Below the pieces are notes generated by a model, which saw only the letters and a program-made list of their open reading frames with translations, was not told where the DNA came from and did no database searches. Both the position numbers and the translations under genes were made by a program. A stretch of 7,175 nt of DNA from Bacillota bacterium (GTDB lineage Bacteria > Bacillota_C > Negativicutes > CTSoil-072), in NCBI GenBank assembly GCA_017861495.1, contig JAGFXW010000125.1:1-7175 (forward strand). Reading direction: 5' to 3'. Below are positions 1 to 6,005 of this stretch, one piece after another. How positions within the stretch are numbered: position 1 is the stretch's first letter; every line of letters starts with the position of its first letter.

Positions 1-98
1 GCTTGCATTTCGGCTCCGCCGCGTTCTCTTAAAACTCCCGCTAAAGCACCTGCTACAGAATTAGGATTAGATTTTGCTGATACCTTTAACACATCCAT
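1..98 (-). CDS. spoVS: Stage V sporulation protein S (SpoVS), N-terminal part only
   Basis: This is the first 32 codons of spoVS, cut by the window edge. The translation begins MDVLKVSAKSNPNSVAG and continues through ALAGVLRERGGAEMQ, which matches the strongly conserved start of SpoVS (about 86 residues in Bacillus subtilis). SpoVS is a small Alba-like cytoplasmic protein needed for normal progress through sporulation; its molecular action is poorly defined. The ATG at 98-96 follows a strong AAAGGAGG ribosome binding site (118-111), 12 nt upstream. A consensus sigma-H promoter lies at 186-158. It follows ymdB on the same strand, as in B. subtilis. The identification rests on a short but very characteristic segment; the rest of the gene is not visible. 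Confidence 0.93.
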   Translation of the reverse strand, partial: MDVLKVSAKSNPNSVAGALAGVLRERGGAEMQ

Positions 99-157
99 AA
101 CGACTAGTACCCTCCTTTATTTCATTTAAGCTGGGATTATACCTGCTCTATTAGTAC

Positions 158-186
158 TAATTCGTTATTCACCAGATAATTCCTTT
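158..186 (-). promoter_or_regulatory. Sigma-H promoter of spoVS
   Basis: On the minus strand the -35 element AAAGGAATT (186-178) is followed by an 11-nt spacer and the -10 element AACGAATTA (166-158). Both agree at every specified position with the sigma-H consensus as I recall it (RnAGGAwWW, 11-12 nt, RnnGAATww). Transcription would start near 152, leaving a leader of roughly 50 nt before the spoVS ATG. Sigma-H control of spoVS is known in B. subtilis, so the position and the gene agree. The match was read by eye, not scored. Confidence 0.85.
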
Positions 187-219
187 TTTGTAATTCAAAA
201 AAATTAAACAATTTGAAAA

Positions 220-1002
220 TTATGCATTTATTTTTTCCGAAATCCGTTGAATGTTGATTGCTTTTTTAGATTTTTCATCAATATCAACAATAATTGCATT
301 GAAAATGTTTGGACCGTGCGCCAAAGAAAATTTTACCGGGAGGCCGGTAACGAATTTCTGTATAATAAGATCTTTTTCGACGCCGAGAACTGCGTTCCAA
401 GGGCCAACCATTCCTAGATCAGTAATATATGCCGTACCGGCAGGCAATATCCTTTCATCTGCTGTTTGAATATGCGTATGTGTCCCTGCCAAACAAGAGA
501 TTTTCCCATCAAGATACCAGGCTAAAGCCATTTTTTCCGAGGTTGCTTCTGCATGAAAATCAATAATATATAGATCAGCTTGATAACGAAGCTGATCCAG
601 AATATTGTCAATCGTGCGAAACGGGCAATCAACAGGCGGCATAAAAGTACGCCCGGCTAAACTAATAATTGCCAGAGTCACGCCTCTTATTTGCAGCAAA
701 GAATAAAAACGCCCCGGAGTTCCGGGAGGATAATTAGCAGGACGCAATAATTTTTCAGCCGAATCAATAAATGAAAAAATTTCTTTCTTATCCCAAATAT
801 GATTTCCACTAGTAATTACATCAATTCCCATTGCCAGCAATTCATCATAGATAGGCTGCGTAATCCCCGTACCGCCAGCTGTATTTTCTCCGTTGGCAAT
901 CACCACATCGACTTCATACTGTTTTGTCAAAAGCGGTATGAAATGCGCGGCAGCCTGTCGTCCGGAACGGCCGCAAATGTCGCCAAGCATTAGTATTTTC
1001 AC
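220..1002 (-). CDS. ymdB: YmdB-family metallophosphoesterase (2',3'-cyclic nucleotide phosphodiesterase)
   Basis: This 260-residue cytoplasmic protein belongs to the TIGR00282/YmdB family of calcineurin-like phosphoesterases, at the family's usual length. All expected di-metal ligands are present at the same numbering as in Bacillus subtilis YmdB: D8 in the GDICG motif, E39 and N40 in NGENTAGG, N67 and H68 in SGNHIWD, H150 in DFHAE, and H175 and H177 in GTHTH. In B. subtilis the enzyme hydrolyses cyclic nucleotides and influences the choice between motility and biofilm and late adaptive gene expression; whether that holds here is inference. The start is GTG (1002-1000), placed by GGAGG at 1013-1009 with 6 nt spacing. 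It lies 40 nt after the unknown 177-residue gene, so the two are probably co-transcribed. No clear terminator separates it from spoVS. Confidence 0.95.
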   Translation of the reverse strand: MKILMLGDICGRSGRQAAAHFIPLLTKQYEVDVVIANGENTAGGTGITQPIYDELLAMGIDVITSGNHIWDKKEIFSFIDSAEKLLRPANYPPGTPGRFYSLLQIRGVTLAIISLAGRTFMPPVDCPFRTIDNILDQLRYQADLYIIDFHAEATSEKMALAWYLDGKISCLAGTHTHIQTADERILPAGTAYITDLGMVGPWNAVLGVEKDLIIQKFVTGLPVKFSLAHGPNIFNAIIVDIDEKSKKAINIQRISEKINA

Positions 1003-1008
1003 GCTAAA

Positions 1009-1013
1009 CCTCC
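1009..1013 (-). promoter_or_regulatory. Ribosome binding site fixing the ymdB GTG start
   Basis: GGAGG on the minus strand lies 6 nt before GTG at 1002-1000. The next in-frame ATG (codon 5) lacks a comparable site, so GTG is the likely start. Confidence 0.75.
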
Positions 1014-1042
1014 ATAGAGAAAGAAAATATATTTTGGGCCTC

Positions 1043-1576
1043 TTATTTGTTATAAACTATCACGCGTCCGTCTTCACGGATACCCACCAATCGACGGCCC
1101 GAGTTATTTCGAGTCGCATTATTCAGCATATTATCAATTAACTCATCCTGTAAATATAATTCCTCTTCCAGAAACGCCTCACTCGTTTCAATAATTAACG
1201 AAGATCGAAAATGTTCTTTTAAAAGAGCGATTGTCAACGCAATTTCACCTTTTGACAAGGTTCGTACATCCTGAACAATGTGAAGCATGGCTACTGTGTC
1301 ATATTCGCTTAGCTGAATATCAACTGTTTTATCGTTAATTCCTTCAATTGTATGATAAACTGCGATGCTGTCAAGCAATACTTTTCGTACTTTAGCAAAT
1401 TCGATTTTTGACGGTATGCCTGATAACATAAAATTCTGTCGTAAAATATGAGTTTGTGGATCAAAACTGATCGACGTAATTTCCGGATACCGGATTAAAA
1501 TAGAAATCAGCAGGTTTACACCGTCAGTAACCTGTTGATCATTGTCTGGAATTAATTTCGGCATAGCGTTCACCAT
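1043..1576 (-). CDS. Uncharacterised 177-residue protein upstream of ymdB
   Basis: I do not recognise this protein as a named family. It is a soluble-looking protein of about 20 kDa with no signal peptide, no membrane segment and no obvious catalytic motif. An N-terminal alpha/beta-like region (residues about 15-105) is followed by an acidic helix (about 133-152, EAFLEEELYLQDELIDNML), a polar linker NNATRNNSG, and a C-terminal beta-hairpin-like end RRLVGIREDGRVIVYNK. The start is uncertain. ATG at 1576 has no good ribosome binding site. ATG at 1564 (codon 5) has a weak GGATGGTG stretch before it with suitable spacing and may be the true start. It lies between nadC (73 nt upstream) and ymdB (40 nt downstream), with a candidate promoter at 1631-1603. 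Codon use looks like its neighbours, so it appears to be a genuine resident gene. Operon position suggests, but does not prove, a link with YmdB. Confidence 0.8.
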   Translation of the reverse strand: MVNAMPKLIPDNDQQVTDGVNLLISILIRYPEITSISFDPQTHILRQNFMLSGIPSKIEFAKVRKVLLDSIAVYHTIEGINDKTVDIQLSEYDTVAMLHIVQDVRTLSKGEIALTIALLKEHFRSSLIIETSEAFLEEELYLQDELIDNMLNNATRNNSGRRLVGIREDGRVIVYNK

Positions 1577-1602
1577 CCAAGCATGTCTAATGTTATAGTG
1601 CG

Positions 1603-1631
1603 ATTATACACCATCTAAAGTGGAATGAAAA
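1603..1631 (-). promoter_or_regulatory. Candidate sigma-A promoter for the 177-residue gene and ymdB
   Basis: On the minus strand TTTTCA (1631-1626, 4 of 6 to consensus) is separated by 17 nt from a perfect TATAAT (1608-1603). Transcription would start near 1596, about 20-32 nt before the two possible starts of the 177-residue gene. It falls wholly in the gap after nadC. The -35 is imperfect, so this is a reasonable but unproven promoter. Confidence 0.5.
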
Positions 1632-1649
1632 GGCCAAGCAATGAAAACA

Positions 1650-2486
1650 CTAGATCCCTTCCAAGCGCATGCTAATGTCAGTTGCTTTAACTGAGTGGGT
1701 AAGCGCGCCGCTGGAAATAATATTTACACCGGCAGAAGCCAACTCTTCGATACGATCCAACGTTACGTTACCGGATACTTCGACTAAAGCTTGGTGATTA
1801 ATCAGGATCGTAGCTTCCCGGATCATCGACAACGGCATATTATCCAGCATGATTATATCGACTTTCGCAGACAGGGCCGTCTGCACTTCTTCAAGTGTCT
1901 CAGCCTCCACCTCGATTTTTAGATAAGGGGATATGACACTGCGCACCTTGGTTACTGCTTGCAAAATTCCTCCCGCTGCTTTTATATGGTTATCTTTGAT
2001 TAAAACCATCGTATCCAATCCGTATCGATGATTCTTCCCTCCACCGATGGCCACTGCGTATTTTTCCAACATTCGCAAGCCTGGTGTTGTTTTACGGGTA
2101 TCCACAATCACGGTCCCGTAACCTGCACATGCTTCAACATACTTCCTTGTTTCGGTTGCTATGCCGCTCAGATGCTGTAAAAAGTTCAATGCAACCCGTT
2201 CTCCAGTGAGCAAAGAACGAGTTGGCCCTTGAAGAACAGCAAATTTTTGTCCATTTTGAACCGGTTCGCCGTCAGCGCATTGAAAGGTGATGGTTACTTT
2301 GTCATCAATCATGGCAAATACACGCGAAAACACTTCTATTCCAGCTGCAATCATATCTTGTTTTGCTAAAAGATACCCTTTGGACATATGATCTTGGGAA
2401 AAGATTGTCTCACTGGTAACATCACCGGTGCCAATATCTTCAATCATGGCTCTTTTTAACAAATCATCCAATAGCAATTTGTTCAT
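1650..2486 (-). CDS. nadC: Quinolinate phosphoribosyltransferase (decarboxylating), NadC
   Basis: This 278-residue enzyme converts quinolinate and PRPP to nicotinate mononucleotide, CO2 and pyrophosphate, the entry to NAD from de novo synthesis (EC 2.4.2.19). Family motifs are clear: EDIGTGDVTS (16-25) at the N terminus, LLTGERVALNFLQHLSG (92-108), DTRKTTPGLR (129-138), GGGKNHRYGLDTMVLIKDNH (148-167), the acidic IEVEAE (191-196), DIIMLDN (210-216) and the glycine-rich phosphate-binding end VSGNV and ISSGALTHS. The basic residues R97, R131, K132, H153, R154 and K164 fit the substrate-binding set known for the family. Length is normal. ATG at 2486 follows AAGGAAGG with about 10 nt spacing. nadA and nadB, frequent partners, are not in the window. 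The gene is bounded by a hairpin after rny and a candidate promoter on one side and another candidate promoter on the other, so it may be its own transcription unit. Confidence 0.96.
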   Translation of the reverse strand: MNKLLLDDLLKRAMIEDIGTGDVTSETIFSQDHMSKGYLLAKQDMIAAGIEVFSRVFAMIDDKVTITFQCADGEPVQNGQKFAVLQGPTRSLLTGERVALNFLQHLSGIATETRKYVEACAGYGTVIVDTRKTTPGLRMLEKYAVAIGGGKNHRYGLDTMVLIKDNHIKAAGGILQAVTKVRSVISPYLKIEVEAETLEEVQTALSAKVDIIMLDNMPLSMIREATILINHQALVEVSGNVTLDRIEELASAGVNIISSGALTHSVKATDISMRLEGI

Positions 2487-2589
2487 TTAACAATTACCTT
2501 CCTTTCTTTATCGCAAACAGCTTTGTGAACATATTCATATGACATTATTGAATTATACTTTTGGGTTATCTATTACGGCTATCGCTTTA

Positions 2590-2618
2590 ATTTAATTCCA
2601 TAATGTAACGTTTGTCAA
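2590..2618 (-). promoter_or_regulatory. Candidate sigma-A promoter of nadC
   Basis: On the minus strand a perfect TTGACA (2618-2613) is followed after 17 nt by TTAAAT (2595-2590), or after 18 nt by TAAATT; both -10 readings match 4 of 6. It lies just beyond the hairpin that follows rny and gives a leader of roughly 95 nt. A separate TATAAT at 2557-2552 has no -35 partner. The -35 with its flank, read on the plus strand, is TTTGTCAAG (2611-2619), one base from the Spo0A box consensus TTTGTCRAA; this may be coincidence because the -35 itself supplies most of the match. Confidence 0.55.
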
Positions 2619-2644
2619 GCTGAGTACAATGGCAATAACACAAT

Positions 2645-2680
2645 AGCACCCGCTTAAACACAATGGTTTAAACGGGTGCT
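2645..2680 (-). terminator. Hairpin terminator after rny
   Basis: The minus-strand RNA reads AGCACCCGTTTAAAC, loop CATTGT, then GTTTAAGCGGGTGCT. This is a 15-bp stem with one G-U pair, starting 26 nt after the rny stop. The following run is ATTGTGTTATT, T-rich but interrupted, so termination may be incomplete. The long symmetrical stem and its place at a gene end support a terminator or 3'-end stabiliser. Confidence 0.75.
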
Positions 2681-2706
2681 TGTCAGCAAAATTTTAATAG
2701 TTTACT

Positions 2707-4254
2707 CTATTTTGCATAATCAACTGCGCGAGTTTCGCGAATAACGGTAACTTTGATTTGTCCCGGGTATTCAAGTTCACTTTCGATTTTCTTAACAATA
2801 TCTCTTGCCAATCTAACCGAAACGACATCATCGATTTTATCCGGTTTAACCATAATACGTATTTCGCGGCCTGCTTGAATGGCGAATGATTTATCTACAC
2901 CATCAAAGGATTCTGCAATTTCTTCCAATCTCGTCAACCTTCGCAAATAACTTTCCAAAGTTTCGCGGCGCGCTCCAGGACGGGCAGCCGACACAGCATC
3001 TGCAGCCGCAACTAAAACTGCTTGCACAGTCGTTGCTTCTTCGTCTCCATGGTGAGCGGCAATTGCGTTGATAACTTCAGGCGTTTCCCGGTATTTGCGA
3101 GCTAAATCAGCACCAATTGTGACATGAGGCCCTTCAACTTCGTGGTCAACAGCTTTGCCAAGGTCATGTAAAAGTCCGGCCCGTTTCGCCAGCATAACAT
3201 CCACACCGAGTTCTGCGGCCATTACGCCCGCCAAGTGGGCAACTTCAACAGAATGTTTTAGTACATTTTGGCCATAGCTGGTACGATATTTCAAGCGGCC
3301 AAGCAGTTTAATGATCTCGGGATGAAGTCCATGAACTCCGGTTTCAAACGTAGCCTGTTCGCCGGCTTCTTTGATTTTTTGTTCCACTTCTTTTTGCGCT
3401 TTTTCAACCATTTCTTCGATCCTTGCCGGATGAATCCGGCCATCAGAAATCAATTTTTCCAAAGCAAGTCTCGCAACTTCCCGACGGACAGGATCGAAGC
3501 CGGATAAAATAACCGCTTCAGGAGTATCATCAATAATAAGGTCAATGCCGGTAAGAGTTTCCAACGTGCGAATATTTCTGCCTTCGCGCCCGATAATACG
3601 ACCTTTCATTTCATCGTTAGGCAATGCTACAACCGAGACGGTCGTTTCCGCCACATGGTCGGCAGCACATCTTTGGATAGCCAACGAAATGATCTCGCGC
3701 GCTTTTTTGTCAGCTTCTTCTTTCGCTTGTTGCTCCAAATCTTTAATCATCATTGCAGTTTCGTGTTTTATTTCTTGCTCTACGTTTGCCAACAGAACCT
3801 TACGGGCTTCTTCCGAGGTCAACCCTGACAATCTTTCTAATTCTGAAAGCTGTTTTTCGTATAAGTCCTGAATTTTCTCTTGACTTTTATCCAACTCAGC
3901 TTCTTTTTTGCCGAGAGATTCTTCCTTTTTTTCCAAAGAATCCATTTTTCGGTCAAGATTTTCTTCTTTTTGCACCAAGCGGCGTTCCAAGCGCTGCAAT
4001 TCAGTACGGCGTTCTTTTGCTTCCCGTTCGAATTCGGTCCGAGAACGATGAATTTCTTCCTTCGCTTCCAGCAACGCTTCTTTCTTTTTGGCTTCGCCAC
4101 TGCGTTCAGCATCCTCAAGTATTTTTTTTGCAGCATTTTCTGCCGTAGAGATTTTGGCTTCCGCAATATTTTTGCGTATCCAATATCCTGCCCCAGCTCC
4201 AACACACGCTGCAATAACAACACCTATAATAGTTTCAATACCGATCTTATTCAC
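2707..4254 (-). CDS. rny: Ribonuclease Y, membrane-anchored endoribonuclease
   Basis: RNase Y starts decay and processing of many mRNAs at the membrane in Firmicutes. At 515 residues it is close to the 520 of B. subtilis. Visible domains: an N-terminal membrane anchor (about 5-26), a long charged coiled coil (about 30-205, with repeated [20 protein letters not shown] heptads), a KH RNA-binding domain with the [10 protein letters not shown] loop (218-227), and an HD hydrolase domain with H334, HD at 363-364 (LLHDLGK), HH at 401-402 and D419. It ends with the conserved [16 protein letters not shown]. The formal start GTG (4254-4252) is part of the Shine-Dalgarno sequence itself. No other ATG, GTG or TTG exists in frame nearby, so initiation may use ATC at 4245-4243 or ATT at 4239-4237; those starts would shorten the protein by 3 or 5 residues and keep the anchor. 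It has its own promoter at 4428-4400 and is followed by a hairpin. Confidence 0.97.
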   Translation of the reverse strand: MNKIGIETIIGVVIAACVGAGAGYWIRKNIAEAKISTAENAAKKILEDAERSGEAKKKEALLEAKEEIHRSRTEFEREAKERRTELQRLERRLVQKEENLDRKMDSLEKKEESLGKKEAELDKSQEKIQDLYEKQLSELERLSGLTSEEARKVLLANVEQEIKHETAMMIKDLEQQAKEEADKKAREIISLAIQRCAADHVAETTVSVVALPNDEMKGRIIGREGRNIRTLETLTGIDLIIDDTPEAVILSGFDPVRREVARLALEKLISDGRIHPARIEEMVEKAQKEVEQKIKEAGEQATFETGVHGLHPEIIKLLGRLKYRTSYGQNVLKHSVEVAHLAGVMAAELGVDVMLAKRAGLLHDLGKAVDHEVEGPHVTIGADLARKYRETPEVINAIAAHHGDEEATTVQAVLVAAADAVSAARPGARRETLESYLRRLTRLEEIAESFDGVDKSFAIQAGREIRIMVKPDKIDDVVSVRLARDIVKKIESELEYPGQIKVTVIRETRAVDYAK

Positions 4255-4261
4255 CTCCTTT
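4251..4261 (-). promoter_or_regulatory. Extended Shine-Dalgarno sequence that overlaps the apparent rny GTG start
   Basis: AAAGGAGGTGA on the minus strand is an uninterrupted 11-nt match to the complement of the usual 16S rRNA 3' end. The GTG that opens the reading frame is bases 8-10 of this element, leaving no spacer. The codon at normal distance (8 nt from GGAGG) is ATC. Confidence 0.8.
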
Positions 4262-4282
4262 ATTATTATGTTAAGGTAAGGG

Positions 4283-4308
4283 TAAAGCCGAGCGTTAACT
4301 CGGCTTTA
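4283..4308 (-). promoter_or_regulatory. GC-rich hairpin in the rny leader
   Basis: The arms TAAAGCCGAG and CTCGGCTTTA form a perfect 10-bp stem with a 6-nt TTAACG loop, ending 22 nt before the rny Shine-Dalgarno sequence. It is followed by CCCTTACC rather than a T-run, so it does not look like a finished intrinsic terminator. It could stabilise the leader, act as a processing site, or act on readthrough from recX. The structure is seen; the role is inferred. Confidence 0.55.
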
Positions 4309-4320
4309 AAAACTAAGCTA

Positions 4321-4343
4321 CCGATTGATCCCTTAGCAATCAG
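4321..4343 (-). promoter_or_regulatory. Second, weaker hairpin in the rny leader
   Basis: CTGATTG (4343-4337) can pair with CAATCGG (4327-4321), 7 bp with one G-U, around a 9-nt loop CTAAGGGAT. A TTTTT run follows 8 nt after the stem. It is too AT-rich to be confident; it is listed because it lies in the same transcribed leader as the stronger hairpin. Confidence 0.3.
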
Positions 4344-4399
4344 CATTTTTTACCAGGTTACAATTAGGATGCCATATAATTACATGTTTCACCATATTT

Positions 4400-4428
4400 A
4401 TTTTAATTGTTTTTGAAGCAAGTGTCAA
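4400..4428 (-). promoter_or_regulatory. Sigma-A promoter of rny
   Basis: TTGACA (4428-4423, 6 of 6) is followed by exactly 17 nt and TAAAAT (4405-4400, 5 of 6) on the minus strand. The -35 begins one base after the recX TAG stop. Transcription would start near 4393, giving a leader of about 140 nt. This separates rny expression from the SOS-controlled recA-recX unit. Confidence 0.8.
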
Positions 4429-4429
4429 G

Positions 4430-4912
4430 CTATCCGTTTGTTTGTTCATTTTCCAGTTGAACACAAACCCGTGTGATTACTGAGGTTGAAAAGCCTTTAT
4501 TCGCTAAAAAGCGACAAAGTTTCAATTTATCTTGAATGTTATAATGTGGCATTTTTTTGCGGGCAACAGCAATTGCTGACAAGACTTCTGTTTTTGGATC
4601 AAAGACTTGGATCGTTTGTTGCACAATCGCTTCCGGAATGCCTCGTTGGCGCATTTTGCCCATAATACCATTCCGGCCATGTTTGCCGTCTCGCGTCAAT
4701 TTATCTACCATTGCACTTGCCAGTTTTTCATCATTCAAATAACCATATGATTTAAGATACTGGATTACCTCTTGTATAATTTCGTTCGGACAGCTGCGTT
4801 TGTTTAATTTTTGTTCTATTTCCTGTTCAGTAAGAGCGCGAAAAGTCAATGCCCGGATAGCGGCGTCCAATGCCGCCTGCTTGTTAGTTACCGGCTTCAG
4901 CGGTCGTAGCAT
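4430..4912 (-). CDS. recX: RecX, regulator of RecA filament activity
   Basis: RecX binds RecA and modulates filament growth and recombinase activity. The protein (160 residues from ATG at 4912) is all-helical with the three-repeat RecX pattern: [23 protein letters not shown], then [22 protein letters not shown], then [20 protein letters not shown], ending with a helix containing [12 protein letters not shown]. The YLNDEKLA and KMRQRGIPE signatures are typical of the family. The frame stays open one codon further to TTG at 4915, a possible alternative start; neither has a strong ribosome binding site. It overlaps the end of recA by about 29 nt in another frame, which points to translational coupling and co-transcription from the LexA-controlled recA promoter. 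Direct adjacency to recA supports the identification. Confidence 0.92.
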   Translation of the reverse strand: MLRPLKPVTNKQAALDAAIRALTFRALTEQEIEQKLNKRSCPNEIIQEVIQYLKSYGYLNDEKLASAMVDKLTRDGKHGRNGIMGKMRQRGIPEAIVQQTIQVFDPKTEVLSAIAVARKKMPHYNIQDKLKLCRFLANKGFSTSVITRVCVQLENEQTNG

Positions 4913-5921
4913 CAAGCGCGTTTTCCGGTTTTACTGCGTCAGTAAATACCATTTCACGAATTTTTGTTTCAATTTCAGCGGCAATCGCTGGATTTTGTTT
5001 GAAGAAATCTTTGACATTTTCACGACCTTGTCCGAGTCTGTTTTCACCATAAGAATACCAAGCGCCGCTTTTCGTGATAATATTCAAATCAGATCCGATA
5101 TCAACAATACATCCTTCCCGCGAAATCCCAAAACCATACATAATGTCAAATTCACCCTGTTTAAACGGTGGTGCAATTTTATTTTTAACAACTTTTACTT
5201 TCGTACGATTGCCAATGGTATCGTTTCCTTGCTTGATTGCTTCTGTTTTGCGGACTTCCAAGCGAACAGAGGCATAAAATTTTAAAGCGCGCCCACCAGT
5301 CGTAGTTTCAGGATTTCCGAACATGACACCAATTTTTTCCCGGATTTGGTTAATAAAAATAGTTGTTGTTTTGGATTTACTAATAATCCCGGTTAGTTTC
5401 CGCAGTGCCTGGGACATGAGACGGGCCTGTAAACCAACGTGCGAATCTCCCATTTCACCTTCAATTTCCGCTTTTGGAACCAATGCTGCAACCGAATCGA
5501 TAACGATTACATCAATTGCGCCGCTGCGGACCAATGCTTCCGCAATGTCCAACGCTTGTTCCCCATTATCAGGCTGCGAAATTAACAAATTTTCCACATC
5601 AACACCAAGACGTTTTGCATATTGTGGATCGAGAGCATGTTCTGCGTCGATGAAAGCGGCAATCCCACCGATTTTTTGAGCCTCGGCTATTACATGCAAG
5701 GCTACTGTTGTTTTTCCGGAGGATTCCGGACCGTATATTTCAATTACCCGGCCGCGCGGCATGCCACCAGCGCCTAAAGCAATATCAAGCGATAGTGCTC
5801 CGGTTGGGATTACATCAATATTCATTTTAGCGGCTACTTCACCTAACTTCATAATGGAACCTTTGCCAAAGTCTTTTTCAATTTGCCGCATAGCATTTTC
5901 TAATGCTTTCATTTTATCCAT
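4884..5921 (-). CDS. recA: RecA recombinase
   Basis: RecA forms ATP-dependent filaments on single-stranded DNA, drives strand exchange and triggers LexA self-cleavage. The 345-residue protein has the Walker A motif GPESSGKT (64-71), the catalytic glutamate E94 in IDAEHALD, the Walker B region [10 protein letters not shown] (138-147), DNA-binding loop L1 around [10 protein letters not shown] (154-163), and the switch glutamine Q192 leading into loop L2 ([17 protein letters not shown], 194-210). The C-terminal domain ends in a short variable tail. Length is near the B. subtilis protein (348). ATG at 5921 follows AAGGGAG with 10 nt spacing. The leader is short, about 26 nt from the predicted transcription start. 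Its LexA-operated promoter lies directly upstream and recX overlaps its end. Confidence 0.99.
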   Translation of the reverse strand: MDKMKALENAMRQIEKDFGKGSIMKLGEVAAKMNIDVIPTGALSLDIALGAGGMPRGRVIEIYGPESSGKTTVALHVIAEAQKIGGIAAFIDAEHALDPQYAKRLGVDVENLLISQPDNGEQALDIAEALVRSGAIDVIVIDSVAALVPKAEIEGEMGDSHVGLQARLMSQALRKLTGIISKSKTTTIFINQIREKIGVMFGNPETTTGGRALKFYASVRLEVRKTEAIKQGNDTIGNRTKVKVVKNKIAPPFKQGEFDIMYGFGISREGCIVDIGSDLNIITKSGAWYSYGENRLGQGRENVKDFFKQNPAIAAEIETKIREMVFTDAVKPENALDATTAEAGN

Positions 5922-5953
5922 ACTATGTTCACTCCCTTATCACTTCTATGTAA

Positions 5954-5982
5954 ATTATACAAACATTTGTTCGTAATGTCAA
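5954..5982 (-). promoter_or_regulatory. recA: Consensus sigma-A promoter of recA
   Basis: TTGACA (5982-5977), a 17-nt spacer and TATAAT (5959-5954) on the minus strand match the vegetative consensus at all twelve bases. Predicted start of transcription is near 5947. The promoter begins 23 nt after the helicase stop codon. Confidence 0.92.
5960..5973 (-). promoter_or_regulatory. LexA (DinR) SOS operator of recA
   Basis: CGAACAAATGTTTG fits the Firmicute LexA consensus CGAACRNRYGTTYG at every position. It sits inside the 17-nt spacer of the recA promoter and abuts the -10 box, so bound LexA would block RNA polymerase. It predicts SOS induction of recA and, through the overlap, recX. Confidence 0.93.
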
Positions 5983-6005
5983 TGAAAGGAAAATATTTCA
6001 AGGGA

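Noticed and set aside
136..141. TATAAT on the minus strand downstream of the sigma-H promoter of spoVS
   Set aside because: No acceptable -35 or extended -10 accompanies it. It could be a weak sigma-A promoter, but the sequence does not support calling it.
186..219. Possible terminator after ymdB (TTCAAA ... TTTGAA with a run of seven Ts)
   Set aside because: The stem has only six AT-rich pairs around a long loop, and the T-run lies inside it instead of after it, so it would not form a stable terminator.
2552..2557. TATAAT on the minus strand in the nadC leader
   Set aside because: No -35-like hexamer lies 16-18 nt upstream and there is no TG extension; the TTGACA-based promoter further upstream is the better candidate.
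3837..4223. Minus-strand 128-residue Lys-rich frame inside rny
   Set aside because: It is an out-of-frame reading of the rny coiled-coil codons; the rny frame itself is intact through this stretch.
3753..4416. Two long plus-strand open frames opposite the 5' half of rny
   Set aside because: They lie antisense to the lysine- and glutamate-rich coiled coil, whose A-rich codons read as Phe/Leu/Ser-rich frames on the other strand. They have no ribosome sites or recognisable protein character.
4800..5285. Plus-strand open frame opposite the recA end and the recX start
   Set aside because: It is antisense to two confidently identified genes and its translation has no recognisable features.
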